In this document: positions 37,686 through 49,903 of the stretch, piece after piece
Position numbering within the stretch: the first letter of the stretch is position 1
Layout: each line of letters opens with the position of its first letter
Assembly: GCF_040054535.1 (NCBI RefSeq)
Contig: NC_090797.1
Span: 2,849,501 to 2,913,500 of the forward strand
Origin: Antennarius striatus
Lineage: Eukaryota; Chordata; Actinopteri; Lophiiformes; Antennariidae
Direction: 5' to 3'
DNA length: 64,000 nt
Position numbers and translations under genes: made by a program
The notes under the pieces: model-generated
Seen by the model: only the letters and a program-made list of their open reading frames with translations
Databases searched by the model: none
What the model was told of the DNA's origin: nothing

Positions 37686-38168
37686 TTAAAGGTTCGCTGC
37701 CTTTCGTAACAACACCTTGCTGTGGATAATGTCCGTCAGCCACCTGTCAGTGAACTCGGTCCTCCCTGGGGAGTGCACCAGCCGGTTGGACTCCACAGCA
37801 AACAGGACCTCCACGGGCAGAGTCCGTGGTTTGACTTTAGACACATCCACCGTGAAGTAAACACTAGCCGTGCCCTGAATCGGCCTCTGCGGGGTCGGGG
37901 TGCTGAAGCGGGCCCGGTAGTGGTAGAAGGTCCGATGCAGCTGCTCGATAGAACCGAGGAAGTCCAGGCCGTAAAGCCAACATGGCTGCAGGTTCCAGGT
38001 TCGGATGTACTCACGGATCTGTTGTCCCCCCACCTCGACTGAGAAATCTCCGATGGCCACCCAGTTAATTACCCCCCCTCCACCATCAGCAGAGTCATCC
38101 ACCTGCTCCTTCACGACACCGTGTCGGTGTCTGTCCAGAAAAGCCTTCTCCAGTTGAGCTGGATTCAT
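37686..38168 (-). CDS. Unrecognised 160-aa protein, single exon
   Basis: An uninterrupted frame from ATG at 38,168 (context GAAAATGA) to a stop at 37,686, with an in-frame TGA nine bases upstream of the ATG, so the start is well bounded. The product begins MNPAQLEKAFLDRHRHG. It has a Gly-rich loop (ADGGGGVINW), a central part rich in aromatic residues (YIRTWNLQPCWLYGLDF, HRTFYHYRARF), a strand-like stretch SVYFTVDVSKV and a charged C-terminal third with FAVESNRLVHS. No signal peptide or membrane segment is visible. GC and codon use resemble the neighbouring genes. A minus-strand polyadenylation signal lies 130 bp beyond the stop. I do not recognise the family. It lies between THAP5 and PNPLA8, where I know of no human gene. 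It could be a fish-specific gene or an old retrocopy that kept its frame. Confidence 0.72.
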   Translation of the reverse strand: MNPAQLEKAFLDRHRHGVVKEQVDDSADGGGGVINWVAIGDFSVEVGGQQIREYIRTWNLQPCWLYGLDFLGSIEQLHRTFYHYRARFSTPTPQRPIQGTASVYFTVDVSKVKPRTLPVEVLFAVESNRLVHSPGRTEFTDRWLTDIIHSKVLLRKAANL

Positions 38169-39257
38169 TTTCAATCAGTATCGGTCTTCTTCCGGTTTGT
38201 AATGGTAGGGATATACATTAAAGGTGTTCGAGAACAGGTGGGTTCAGGTCGTGCTGTGTTAAAGCTGTTTGTAGCGTTGGTTTTTGTTGTCTCTGTTTCC
38301 ATGGCGACCAGGATGCAAAGGCGTTTCAAATGGGAACACGTTTCTTTTGAAAATATCAGTTTCGTTTCAGAAATGGTTGTCAAAACACAGAAGAGTGTTT
38401 GCCTGTTCGATTTTGCGTTTCAAAAAAATTCAACAAACCAAAATTGAAAAACAAGGGGTTTTCCTATTTGTAGCCAAAATATGGAGGGTGTGTATTTTTT
38501 TTTTAAAAAGGCGATTAAATTATCAATTTCTGTTTTGAATTAGCGAAACTAAAATAACTGGAAAAAATAAATGTCGATTTGTCGTTTTCTGAAACCGGAA
38601 GTGGTCTCCGTGTACAACAAAATAAGAGCACCAAATGTGGTGGCATGAGCCCACGACCGACTGGCGGAAACCGGTGGTACAGAGGACCCGGATGAAAACA
38701 CTGATCATTCTATAATCAGAACACTGACGCTTATATAATTACAATATCGATGATTATATAAGTAGGTCACTCATAAATTTTAGAAGACGAGTCATTCTCA
38801 TATAGTATACACCGGCAGTCCGATATTAGCATTTAGCTCTTATTTTGAAGCCAGATCCGGACGCTTCCGGTCTCTGGAAACGGGAAAAAAATAGTGTTTT
38901 GCAGTGATTTAATGTCGTTTTTTTTTAAACAGAAAATGAATTAAATTCCATTTTTCAAAATATAGAAAAACATTTTAATAAAAATTCTGTTATGAAACGG
39001 AAATTAAGTGTTTGTTGTCTCTATCTGCAGTGTAATACAGATGAACGGAAAGTGATTAATTGTAAATAAGCTTTACTGGCTAATATTCTATTTATCAGCT
39101 GTTTGCGATACCCACATCATGCAAGAATAGTTTTAATAGCTCAGTGTCTCAAATCCCCAGAGCGTTTCCATAAAATGTTATCTATATTTTACTTATTAAT
39201 ACTACTTTTATTCTGATAACTGAGAAAATTTATATACCTTCTCTTTGTTTTTTGCAG
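38169..39257. other. Spacer with likely promoters of the 160-aa gene and PNPLA8
   Basis: ETS-type CTTCCGG/CCGGAAGT motifs occur at about 38,189, 38,594 and 38,864, on either side of AT-rich sequence. A PNPLA8 noncoding first exon probably lies here, because the coding exon begins behind a good acceptor (TTTTTTTGCAG, ending 39,257). The short plus-strand frames at 38,121-38,538 look like chance. Confidence 0.4.
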
Positions 39258-39419
39258 GAAACTTTCAACAATTACCCAAAGTGGAATTTTCACTGGACAC
39301 TCTGCAGCTGATGACAGATAGTCCACTGGAATGCCACATCTTTTTAAATATTAAGCTCCAATTATTTCTCTGATTAATGCCGAGTTCTGCAGTGCCATTC
39401 CAAGTGAGCGTACAAACGC

Positions 39420-42400
39420 ATGTCGCGATTCAGGATCACACTTGATAGCGTCACCAAGGCAGTCAGCAGCACCGATTTCATCTCCAAGTTCTCCCGCTTC
39501 AAGCCTGGCGTTGCCGCAGTCAACAGCAGCCATGTGGACAAAACTCTGGCCAACGATCAGGCTTTAACCTCTACCCATAAAGCCACTGCTTCAGTAACTG
39601 AAACCACCATGAAAGATGAAGATGAAGGAGAGAAGAACACAGAAGATGAGTTGGAGAAGCAGTGCCAAGAAGCTACAGAAAAGCCCTTCCTCGCCTCCAA
39701 AAAGCCGACATCTGGTTTAGCAGCGAATGCATCGGCGCCGACAGCGGTGAAACCAACCATGCAGCTGTTTCATCCAACAGCTCTGTCAACCAACATGGAT
39801 GAAACCTACAAAACTCTGGCTCAGCACATCAACTGTTACTTCGGTACAAGTACTAAAACGGAAGAAGGAGATGACAAAACAAAGCTGCAACAAAAAGGAG
39901 GAGATGAAACCGCTTCTGATCCCGTTTCCAGCTTCGACCCACCAGCCGCTCAGGACCACAATCCTGTTCTGTGTCCGGTGGCAGAGGCGAAAAGTATTGA
40001 AGCACCTGCTTCCTCTCCCCCACCACCAGAAACGCCTTCGTCGGCCAGTCCCGAAACTGAAAGCACAGCCCCGTCCATCCCCGCGTCGTCTGCCTCCCCT
40101 AAAAAAGGCTTCACCCACTATCTCTCCTACCCGCGACCGAGCGTCCAGGCGTTCGTCGGCAGCTACATCGCACCCCTTGTCCCCAAATTTAGAGGGGATT
40201 CGAAAAGCATCGCACCCGACAAAGAGAAGTCTTCAGCGGGTGTTGTGGAAGAACCTGGGGGGTCAAAGGTGGAAGAGAAGACGGAGAGTGAAGAGGAGAA
40301 GTTGAAGAAACAGCGGCTGACTCAAAGAGAGAAGGTAAACGGCTGAATGAGGTGAATGTTTAAGGCGTGTTAATCGTCATGACGATATAAGTATAAATCT
40401 ATGTTCCATACAGATAATAGCGAGGGTGAGTGTGGACAACAGGACCAGAGCTCTGGTCAAAGCCCTGCAGAGAGTCACTGACGTCCACCTCCTCGTCAGC
40501 CGCGTGGAGGAGCTCAGCTACCACCTCCTGGAGTTCCCCGAGACGCGAGGCGTCGCCGTCAAGGTCGGCACGACTGTCACGATTATTTTCCAGTCAGTTT
40601 TTGAATATCAGATGTTTTTCAGGAGTCGATTTATCCGCGTGTAAATCCGTGATCTTTTTAGGAGAGGGTGCTTCCCTGCCTGCTGCGTCTGCGTCAGACC
40701 AGAGACGTCCCGCTCCAGGCTGCCGTGAGGGAAGCGCTGGCGTTGGTCGGCTACTCCGAACCCGTGAAAGGCAGAGGAATCCGAGTCCTCGCCATCGACG
40801 GAGGAGGAACGAGGTGAGAACTCTAACAGTTCACCTTCCTGAGCCCGCCCGCATAACAGCGTAGGGGTTCAACCTGTCGTGACTCCGTTGCAGGGGGCTG
40901 CTGGCGCTACAGACCCTCCAAAAGCTGCAGGACTTGACGGGCAAACAGATCCACCAGCTGTTCGACTACATCTGCGGCGTCAGCACGGGTACGTCGTCGT
41001 TATTTAGCCGCCGTTCGATCGCGTGTGTGAAAATGTTAAGTGATTCCGTCACTCGTTGGTTTTAGGCGCCATTTTGGCCTTCATGCTGGGAATGTACAAG
41101 ATCCCCCTGGAGGAGTGCGAGGAGCTGTACAGGAAGCTCGGATCGGACGTCTTCAAGCAGAACGTCATCGTCGGAACGGTCAAAATGAGCTGGAGCCACG
41201 CCTTCTACGACAGCGAAATCTGGGAAAACATCCTCAAGTCAGTCCACAGCAGTTGTTCAGCGCTCTGTTTTACCTTCCCGTCATTATCCGTCGTCTCACT
41301 TTGGTCTAATTTATCTGTTTCATCTGCAGGGAACGGATGGGGGAAGGTTTTATGATTGAGAGTGCCAGAGACCCACATTGCCCTAAAGTAAGACAGCCGT
41401 CCTCCTAACGTTCTTTAACCCTCAAGGATTTATTAAAATGGCTACACACATTACCTAATCAGGTCACAAAAGGGCCGTATCATTAAAGTGTAAAAAATGT
41501 CTTTTTATATGGAATTTACCATCAGAACCCTGTTTTTCTCCCATTGGGAAAAACAAAATGTTCTTATATGAAAAATGTGTCGTTATAATGGGAGTCAATT
41601 GGACCATTTTTGACCCTTTTAGGTTTTGCGTGTAGACAGTGGAAATCTGCAATTCTGTGCACTTCCAGTGACAGGCATTAAGGAATTTAGAAAATAAAGA
41701 TGACAGAAAATTACTGGCAAAAGTTTATATATTTAGCCTTTTAATTGACTGAATTATTGGGAGAGAAAACAACAATTTCAGTTTTGGGCCCAAACATTTC
41801 CCAAGGGTTCATCATCATTTACCGTCCAGAACGCTTCAGATCGACCTCCTTTATTGACCTCCTCTCTCCGTGCGTCCACCAGGTGGCGGCGGTGAGCGCC
41901 ATCGTCAACCGAGGGTTACCTCTGAAGGCCTACGTGTTCAGGAATTACACCCTGACCCCCGGAGTGAGATCCCACTACCTCGGAGACTGCAAACACAAAA
42001 CGTGGGAGGCCATCAGGGCCTCGTCCGCCGCCCCGGGATACTTCCAGGAATTCGTCTTGGGAAAAGATCTCCATCAGGTGCGACGACGACGGCCGATGAG
42101 GCGTCCCACACATGCTGGGGTTTGATTTTGTGCTGCATTTAATGTGTTAATCCGTGATTGATTAATAGGACAGATATCTTTAGATGCTCTTTATGGACAG
42201 AAATTATCCTTAAGGCTCGGCTTCCTTTTGATAACCTACTTAGGCTAAATTAGCCCCGTTCCTTTTTTCTGACAAGTATTACTCCTCCCCTGCCATTTCC
42301 TAATTCAGGAATCCCTCTGGACAAGCTTTTACTCTGATCATGAACCAATACTTACTGATTGATCATTGGTGATCACCTGATATACGCCCTACCGGTTCTT

Positions 42401-43702
42401 TTCCTGCTGGTTTAGCTTCCAGACAGTTTCTCTCCGTTTCCAAGAATCTTTTTTGGAAAGTCTAGCATGAAAGACAGTAAAACATTTTTACATCTGTGTG
42501 TGTGTGTGTGTGTGTGTGTGTTCTGCGCATTCCTCTTGCGTTTCGTGGACAGTTTGAGCTCCTCTTTCCACCCACCGGTCTCACTCCTACTCTAGTTTTC
42601 AGCACCAGCAGTGGTATTTCTCAGGAAAAAAAAATTGCAGGGCAGCAGAAATAAATACAAACGAACCAAAACAGACCGAAAGGATGCCTTCGCTGCCTCC
42701 GCACGAGCGTAAAAAATAGTTCTCCGCCAGCTGCGCGACGATGCTGAATTGTAGCCGGATGGGATTTTAAGGTGGGGGTTGTTTTAGAGAGGGGGGTCAG
42801 CAATATAATAGACCTGCAGTCTGGAGAGTGTGACCTTGTTCTGCTGCTTCAGTCGCTCAGGCCTGAGGCTGAAACGGCTTTATAATTGGACCGGGACAGG
42901 AGAAGGACCCCGTTTGAATCCACAATCAGCTTCCAGGGATGAAATATTGAATCCGTTGGGACGTTTTTAAGCGCTGAGTGACGACACGAGCATTTTTAAT
43001 CCTTGAAGCAGTTTCATCTCTATCATTTACCCCCCCAATTCAGAGGCGTGGATGTGAACTTTGCCCTCTCGCTCCTCAGGGGACGAGCAGACACGCTTTC
43101 CATCTATATTACTCATTTGTTCTCGTCATGGTCGTAACGTTTTTTCATCTTCTCCTCCCTCAGGATGGGGGCCTCTTGATCAACAACCCCACAGCGCTCG
43201 CCATCCATGAGTGTAAATGCCTGTGGCCCAACACGCCCCTGCAGTGCGTCTTGTCTCTGGGCACCGGGCGCCACGAGACGACGGGAAAGAACGGCACGAC
43301 GTACACCAGCCTCAAAGCGAAGCTGACCAACGTCATCAGCAGCGCCACGGATACCGAGGGTAAGACGGGAAGCAGGGAAGAAGGGCGTGAAAACGCGTCT
43401 GACTCCCATCTCTTCTCCGTTTTCCAGAGGTGCACACCATGCTGGATGCCCTCCTGCCTCCCGACACCTACTTCCGCTTCAACCCCCACCTGAGCGAGGA
43501 CGTGCCGATGAACGAGAGCCGCCTGGAGAAGCTGAACTTCCTGAAGAGCGAAGGCGAGCGCTACCTGGAGCGCAACCAGGCCAAGCTGAGGAAGGCGGCC
43601 AGCGTGCTGGGACAGGAGAAGAGCGCCATCCAGAGGCTGGCCGAGTGGGTCAAGCTCAAAGCAGACATGTATGAGGGCCTGCCCTTCGTCTCCAAGCTGT
43701 AG
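39420..43702 (+). CDS. pnpla8: Calcium-independent phospholipase A2 gamma (patatin-like phospholipase 8)
   Basis: Nine coding exons join in phase: 39,420-40,334; 40,414-40,563; 40,662-40,813; 40,894-40,988; 41,066-41,237; 41,330-41,387; 41,883-42,077; 43,164-43,359; 43,428-43,702 (2,208 nt, 735 aa). The first exon encodes a low-complexity Ser/Thr/Lys/Glu-rich N-terminal half. The rest is strongly conserved: oxyanion loop DGGGTRG at 401-407, lipase motif GVSTG at 434-438 with nucleophile S436, and catalytic D580 in DGGLLINN. The protein ends SKL, a type 1 peroxisomal signal. The enzyme hydrolyses membrane phospholipids in mitochondria and peroxisomes (family knowledge). The start aligns with an internal methionine of the longer human protein (MSRxxxTLxSVxKAV), and an in-frame TGA at 39,405 precludes extension within this exon. 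A candidate AATAAA is at 44,046-44,051. Confidence 0.97.
42078..43163 (+). other. PNPLA8 intron with TG microsatellite
   Basis: The largest intron of the gene, with donor GTGCGA and acceptor CCCTCAG. It contains a (TG)n run at about 42,496-42,521. No exon-like sequence is apparent between. Confidence 0.7.
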
Positions 43703-44051
43703 ATGTCGTCACGGCGACAGGGAAGTACCAGAGGGAAGCAAGAAGGAAGGGATCGTAAAAAAAAAAAAATTGGTATTTAGGGGCGTGAAAAACGAATAAC
43801 TTGATCATCATCTACGTAACACTAAATATAATGCTTGAAAAATGTTGAATTAAGTTTATTTATTTGAAAAAAAAAAAAAAGATGATTATGCGCGACTGAG
43901 GGAGACAGGAAGATCAATCCTTACGGATCAAGAGAAAAGGAAGGCGTGAATTCATTAACCTATGAATCAATCGCAGACTGATAATTAATGATTTAATAGG
44001 ATTGATGTTATTTTGTAAAAGAAAATACGACTGACGTGTAACAAAAATAAA

Positions 44052-45227
44052 AATATCGATGCATGATTGCACATAGAGACGACTCTCACACTGAACTGAC
44101 CTGAGACCTCACGCCCGTTCCAAACGGGATGTAAATAGAGTTTGAAGTAATTCTGAATCTTTCCAGTGTAACTGCTGACGCTTCGCTGCTCCGACATCCC
44201 ATCAGGATGCGATTACATAAAGCATGTTCTTATTACCGTGGTCCATTTTAATCAGTATTCAGATTATTATTTTTTGCCTTCGACCACCCCTGAAGCCTGA
44301 AGTCCTGCACATTTTATAAACTCACACATTTTTAGTTGGTGACACAATCATTTTTTTCCCGCTGATTCCTCTCATTCCTTATTTGTGGATGGAATGTAAA
44401 GAAGAGAGAAAAATTAAAAAAAAGCCTTGATGTAAAATCATCTCCTGACTTCTGGTATTACTCAGCTTAAGGGCACAAGTGTGACAGGAGTGTGTACACA
44501 CACACACAAACACACACACGTGTATGACAAGGATCTCCACAATAGAGTTGTCACAAAGGAATCCGACGCATCTTCCTGTTGATGGATGACTTCCTCCTTT
44601 CACCGCCGCACGCGTTGATTTTCAGCTTGTGTCGTTTGGAAGTCGATTGCGTTTGCTGAGTTTGACATACTTTTTAAAAATTTCTTCTCATTTGAAGCCC
44701 GTTGCCATGGAATCATCCCCCCCCACCAGCATTTTATATAAACCCCACCCCTCCAGCTGTGTTTCTCCTGACGGATGAGGTGAGATGAAGGCTGCTGAGA
44801 CGTTCATCCTGTTGGTCCAAGAACCCAAAGACGAATCAAGGTCTGCTGCTCTATTAGTAGCAGGATCATCTCCTCCTCCTCTTCCTCTTCTTCCTCCTCC
44901 TCTTCACGCAGATTTAGATTGTCTGGGTCTTATGGCGTTCCCTAGCAACCGTTACAGCTCCCTATTTCCCTGAGAACCGACCCTGATCTGGCACAAACTG
45001 CATAACGTGATCCACGCCTTTTATTTTGAAATTATCACGTAAAGAGTTGGGTGTCTCTGTCTTTAATGTTTCTCCCCCCCCAGCGAGAAGATGCTTGTGC
45101 GAGTCATCTCTTTTTGTTTTTGTCATGACTCACAAGCGGGTGGGGAGACAGTCGCCCCACGTGATCCGGATCTGTTTGCTTTAGTTTGTTTTCCAGTGAT
45201 GCAAGCAAATGTACAGATACGTCCCTG

Positions 45228-45281
<54 letters not shown>

Positions 45282-47539
45282 CCCAATGGGAATGGAAATG
45301 AAGAAGAAATGATCCCATCTGTCATCACAGAGGACGAAATGGGACTCGAAGCGAATTCACATAAAATAAGAAGCGTGAAGAAGTTTGAAACATTCCCAGA
45401 ATGCAACATTTCCCAAAAATCCTAAATGATTCTGAAACATATTTAGCATTTTCTCTACTTATTTTGCACAAAATAATTGAATTCAAGTTTAAAAACGGAG
45501 TTTCTTCAATTTAAATCTTCTCTTATTTGTCTTCAAACAGCTCAAATGCGTCTCTCCATTAGAATTAAACTGTTGGAAATGCTTCTACACACCAGATATT
45601 TGTCTGTCAGTCGGTTAGAACGTCGGCACACCTGAACACACACTTTATTTGCCCCAACAGTCGTGCAGGAAAATCCAGTCACACCCTTGGAAAGCAATCC
45701 TGAGGTCAAATCAAAGAGCTGCGGCCCGACTCTGTTGATGCAGGGACGCAGCGACGTGTTCCATCGTGTTTTTTCCCAGGAACTATATTTTTAAAACACT
45801 GCCAGCTTTTCCCACAGGACTTTAAAACATTAGAACAATGACAAGTCCTCACTTAGGAACGCTAATGCACCGCTAAAGAAGGTCACATGCGTTCAGCAGC
45901 AGCAGAAAATATGCCCTTGTGACCCCCTGATTTAAAAAGATGCCTGAACCTACCTCTGCCAGGTTGATGGAGAGAGTGAGAGGACGCACGTGGGCGTGAT
46001 TCAGACTGATGATCCATCAGCTCTTGATGTTTCGGTCGCCCCACGGTGGAAGTCAGAGATGTTAGGGTGAGCTGTCACGGATACGTGGATCTGGAAAGAT
46101 GCAGTGCAGACATTTTTCTTCATGGGCCGCCTGTTCTGTGTCGACAGCAGGGAAACACCTGGGAAACATCCAGAGAAGGAAACTGTTTTAAATTCCACTC
46201 TGCTTTGTTTTAAATGACTATTTTATGACTTTATTGTAAGACAGAAGCCTGAAAACTGCATCATGTTCTGCACTTAATGTACTGAAAGTAAAATAATTCT
46301 TTATTTTAACTTCTATTACAGTTCGATTATTGTGTGTCTTGTATTTCATTGCCTTCATTTGCCTCTGAGATGCAGGAATTGAATTATAAAATTACAGATA
46401 AAGCAAATCCGGTGTCTCAGATATATACTGGAGTAATGTAGTGAGTTATAATCTACCTGAGCCGATGGACTACCAAGTAATTTGTGAGATAAAATATCCT
46501 AAATAATGTCCAAACATGTGATCAAATAGCTTAATTATAATAATGACGAAATCTGGAAATTAATTTATAAATATCAAGAGGAATACTGGAATTTATCCTG
46601 TTAAATAATGAATTCTTATATTCCTGAGATCCACAGAGGCTTCAGGTGGAAGAATAACAGGAATAAAGAGGTTCTGGAAGTAGCTCTTTAGGTCAAGTCG
46701 GTTCAATAAATTAATTTTTCTTTAGGTAGTTTTGTTTTGTCTTTATTACGTTCCATCTCTCTGGATCGAGCTGGGTTATGGGATCAGAACATAATTTGTG
46801 GGCTCGTTCCAACTTGTTCAGGTCTTCATCAATGAACTTGTAATTAAAAAGAGCAAACCATGAATAAGAGTTTGATTCCACTTTTGTGGTTACTGATGGA
46901 TTCACTGACTTTGATGTGGGTAAAAATACTCACTTAGTTCCTCCGTTTAACCAGCAAAACATGTTAGTTATATACTGTAATAATAATAATTATATAGAGA
47001 GTGTCTCTTGTACGTTCAAAACGGTTGAAGATTTTAATCTATTGATGTTGACATGGGACTTAAAGAATTGTTTCCCTGAGAAAGTTTCAACACATTTGAA
47101 TGAAAGAATAGTTTCTGATGTGTTTGAGGCCTCCGTTTCACTGGATGAGTGTGTTCTGAGTCATGATGGATCTCCCTTCCATTAGCAGATCTGAGGGGGT
47201 CAGAAGTCCTGAGGGACCCCCGGTGTACCGGGGCTGAAGTTTTACATGTGATCCTGGTGTTAATTCCACGTCTTCTCCAGAAACCGCACCGGAGCGACCG
47301 GTGATAATAAAAATATAAAGAGGTCTCACTCTGACATGTTCTCTTTCGACCAGAAATAATGACAGGATCGATATAAATAAAACATTTATCAATCAGTAGA
47401 TGCCGGTGAAACCACGCATATTTAAACATATTAACTCTTTGTTTATGTCAGGATTAAACGAATATAAAATAGAATTAAAGTTTAAACACTGTGTCGCGCC
47501 TCTGTCGCCTATAGACGATCTTTGTGACTGCTGCTCCTG
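44052..47539. other. Intergenic region between PNPLA8 and the next CpG-rich block
   Basis: No supported gene. Contains a TATATAA box at 44,735-44,741 followed about 50 bp later by GATGAG|GTGAGATG, a promoter-donor arrangement that could be chance, and a TG microsatellite. Small frames here lack recognisable domains. Confidence 0.5.
45232..45280. repeat. (TG)n microsatellite
   Basis: About 24 uninterrupted TG dinucleotides. Confidence 0.95.
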
Positions 47540-47729
47540 ACAGCGACGGGGGGGCCGGAGAGAAGAGCGGAGGGTTCGTTTGGTCCACAGATTGCTGCTG
47601 CAGCGGCCGAGAGGGGGGGGGGGACGGACACACACACACATACACACACATACACACACACATCCACACACACCTTCTGGTTTTCCTGAGGATCAACACA
47701 CACTCACCGGCGCGGGAGGAAACAGGACG
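47540..47729 (+). other. Candidate first untranslated exon (NRCAM expected by synteny)
   Basis: CpG-rich sequence with a CA-rich tract (47,629-47,674) ends ACAGGACG at 47,729 on a consensus donor GTGAGT. No sustained frame, so it would be 5' UTR. In human, NRCAM follows PNPLA8 on the same strand, which is the only reason for the name. The 5' boundary is arbitrary. No NRCAM coding exon is visible in the window. Confidence 0.4.
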
Positions 47730-48200
47730 GTGAGTCTGATCTGTCGTGTTCTTTTAATCTCCTTTTGAATATAAATAACGCGTCTTGTGTGTGTGAGGAT
47801 GATGATGATGATGATGATGCTGCCTGTCTATGGAATTTCATCAACATCCCGGTGATGCCTCTGGACCGGATTACCGGGTGATAACGCAGAGCTGCTGCCG
47901 GTTGTTGCGGGGTTTTGGTTGTTGTTTTTTTAAACGCAATCTGGAGCGCTTTTGCGCGTCAACCGCAGCCGGAGCGCTGCAGCTGCGGTGCGTCTCACGC
48001 ACCTTTCCCCGGAGGGGAGACAGAAGTGGAGGGGGGGGTGTGAGCAATGTGTTGATCGGCTGTTGTGCTGAATGGATGCGATGATCGGCGGTTGCAGCAG
48101 CGGGAGTTGCGGTGGTTGGATTGTCGTTACCGGCGGGACCGGGCCGCACGGAACCGGGGGGGTGATGATTTAATGTCCGCTTGTCGCTCATCTCCATCCG
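47730..48200. promoter_or_regulatory. CpG-rich block downstream of the candidate first exon
   Basis: A high density of CG dinucleotides (for example GCGCTTTTGCGCGTC near 47,946 and CCGGCGGGACCGGGCCGC near 48,129) in otherwise AT-rich surroundings, consistent with a CpG-island promoter extending into intron 1. No frame of coding character. Confidence 0.5.
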
Positions 48201-49271
48201 GCTGTTAATTCAACACATTCACCGAGGCCCCATTTTCACCTATCAGACTCAAACACACAGGGACAAAGGCCTCCTATGATTGAATCAGCCTATTGATCAT
48301 CAGCCTCATTGATTACTTGATAGATTAGATAAAGAAAGAACGGAATGATAGCCATCAATCAATCAATCACGGAAAATGATTAATCTTTGGCTGATTTCTC
48401 GTTGGTGAACGAGTAACTTGCAGCAAATCGATCGATCAATAGGCAGGTCAAAGTCGATACGATCATCAATGATTAAAAAGCGAGAATTTTCCAGTTTGTT
48501 TTAATTAAAAATAATAAGAATTATGATCAATAATACTCAGTAACCGTGATTAAAGGTTATTACACGCATTTTAATCCAGTGGAACCGGATGTTTTAATTT
48601 ATATTTCTATTTTTTGACATCCAGATTAAAACCTCATTCCTTGAATAAATAAAAATCCCCCCCCCATTGTATTTAAAATAGGTCCCATCATCTGCAGTCT
48701 GCTCATCTGCAGTCAATTTGTTTTGCAAAACCAAGAATTGCGCTGAAATTCTGACACCGGTCTGTCAGCTTCTTCCGGTTCCGCTTTAAATTCCTTCACC
48801 TGAGATCACAGGTGATCAAAATGTGACCAAATGGATTTTAAACATTCGGAAAATTCCACCCTGGATCGAGTAGCATTAACCCCACAACTACAATATTCTC
48901 CATTGTCCATTGATGGCGTGAAGTCACGTGAGTCCTCCTTCCCGTTTTTCCGGTCTCCGGTGGAATTCCCACCCAGATCCTGACCCGGAACCAGCGACAC
49001 CCCCCCCCCCACACACACACACACACACCATCACGGGAACACCCATCGGTTCAAACGATGCTGCTATTACCGGTGACTTAACGTTCGCTTGCTGTGGGAC
49101 TCATCTGCGTCACGTGATCAAAACAATGCCGTCGCCGTGGCAACCCCCCCTGCATCAATAAGACGCCCTTCTGCTCCTGGTTTTATTAGATTCCCTGAGT
49201 TTAACGAGGGCCTCCAGTGAGAGGAACCCGACAGAACAAACAGCAGAACCTTCAGACGAACCGGTTCAGCA

Positions 49272-49426
<155 letters not shown>

Positions 49427-49849
49427 TCTGGATCACCTTACAGCCTTTATTTACCCGGCCCGTAAATCAAATATTATGACAAGAGGCAATTCAGGAATAG
49501 AACATTAAGCCCCACAGCGCCTGTTGTGGCATGAAAAATATCATCTGTTGGTCCTTTGCCCCCCCCCCCCAAAACCACCCCCCAATCCCCCATCTCTTAC
49601 ACACCTGAACCCAGACATCTCCTCTGTCAGTACAGGGGTCATAACTCACAGTGGGTGTAGCACCCCACCCCCATTTAGCCATGGCCCATTAAACACAAGC
49701 CAGGTGATGGGGGGGGGGGGTTGCGTTCCACTGTTTAGAGGAGAGATGAACGTTGCCTTCAGTGCTGTTTGGACGTCAGAGTGGAGGTCAACACTGTCAT
49801 CTCACTCGGATGACACTGACATTTTATAGCGTATGTCTTTCTCTATTAC

Positions 49850-49851
<2 letters not shown>

Positions 49852-49900
<49 letters not shown>
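49852..49900. repeat. (TA)n microsatellite
   Basis: About 24 TA dinucleotides, flanked by CACTGTATATAATAA on the right. Confidence 0.95.

Positions 49901-49903
<3 letters not shown>

Noticed and set aside
46711..46905. 64-codon minus-strand frame (…NYKFIDEDLNKLERAHKLC…)
   Set aside because: Has a somewhat protein-like composition but appears to start at a non-ATG codon, is short, and matches nothing I recognise; it could be a fossil, but cannot be supported.
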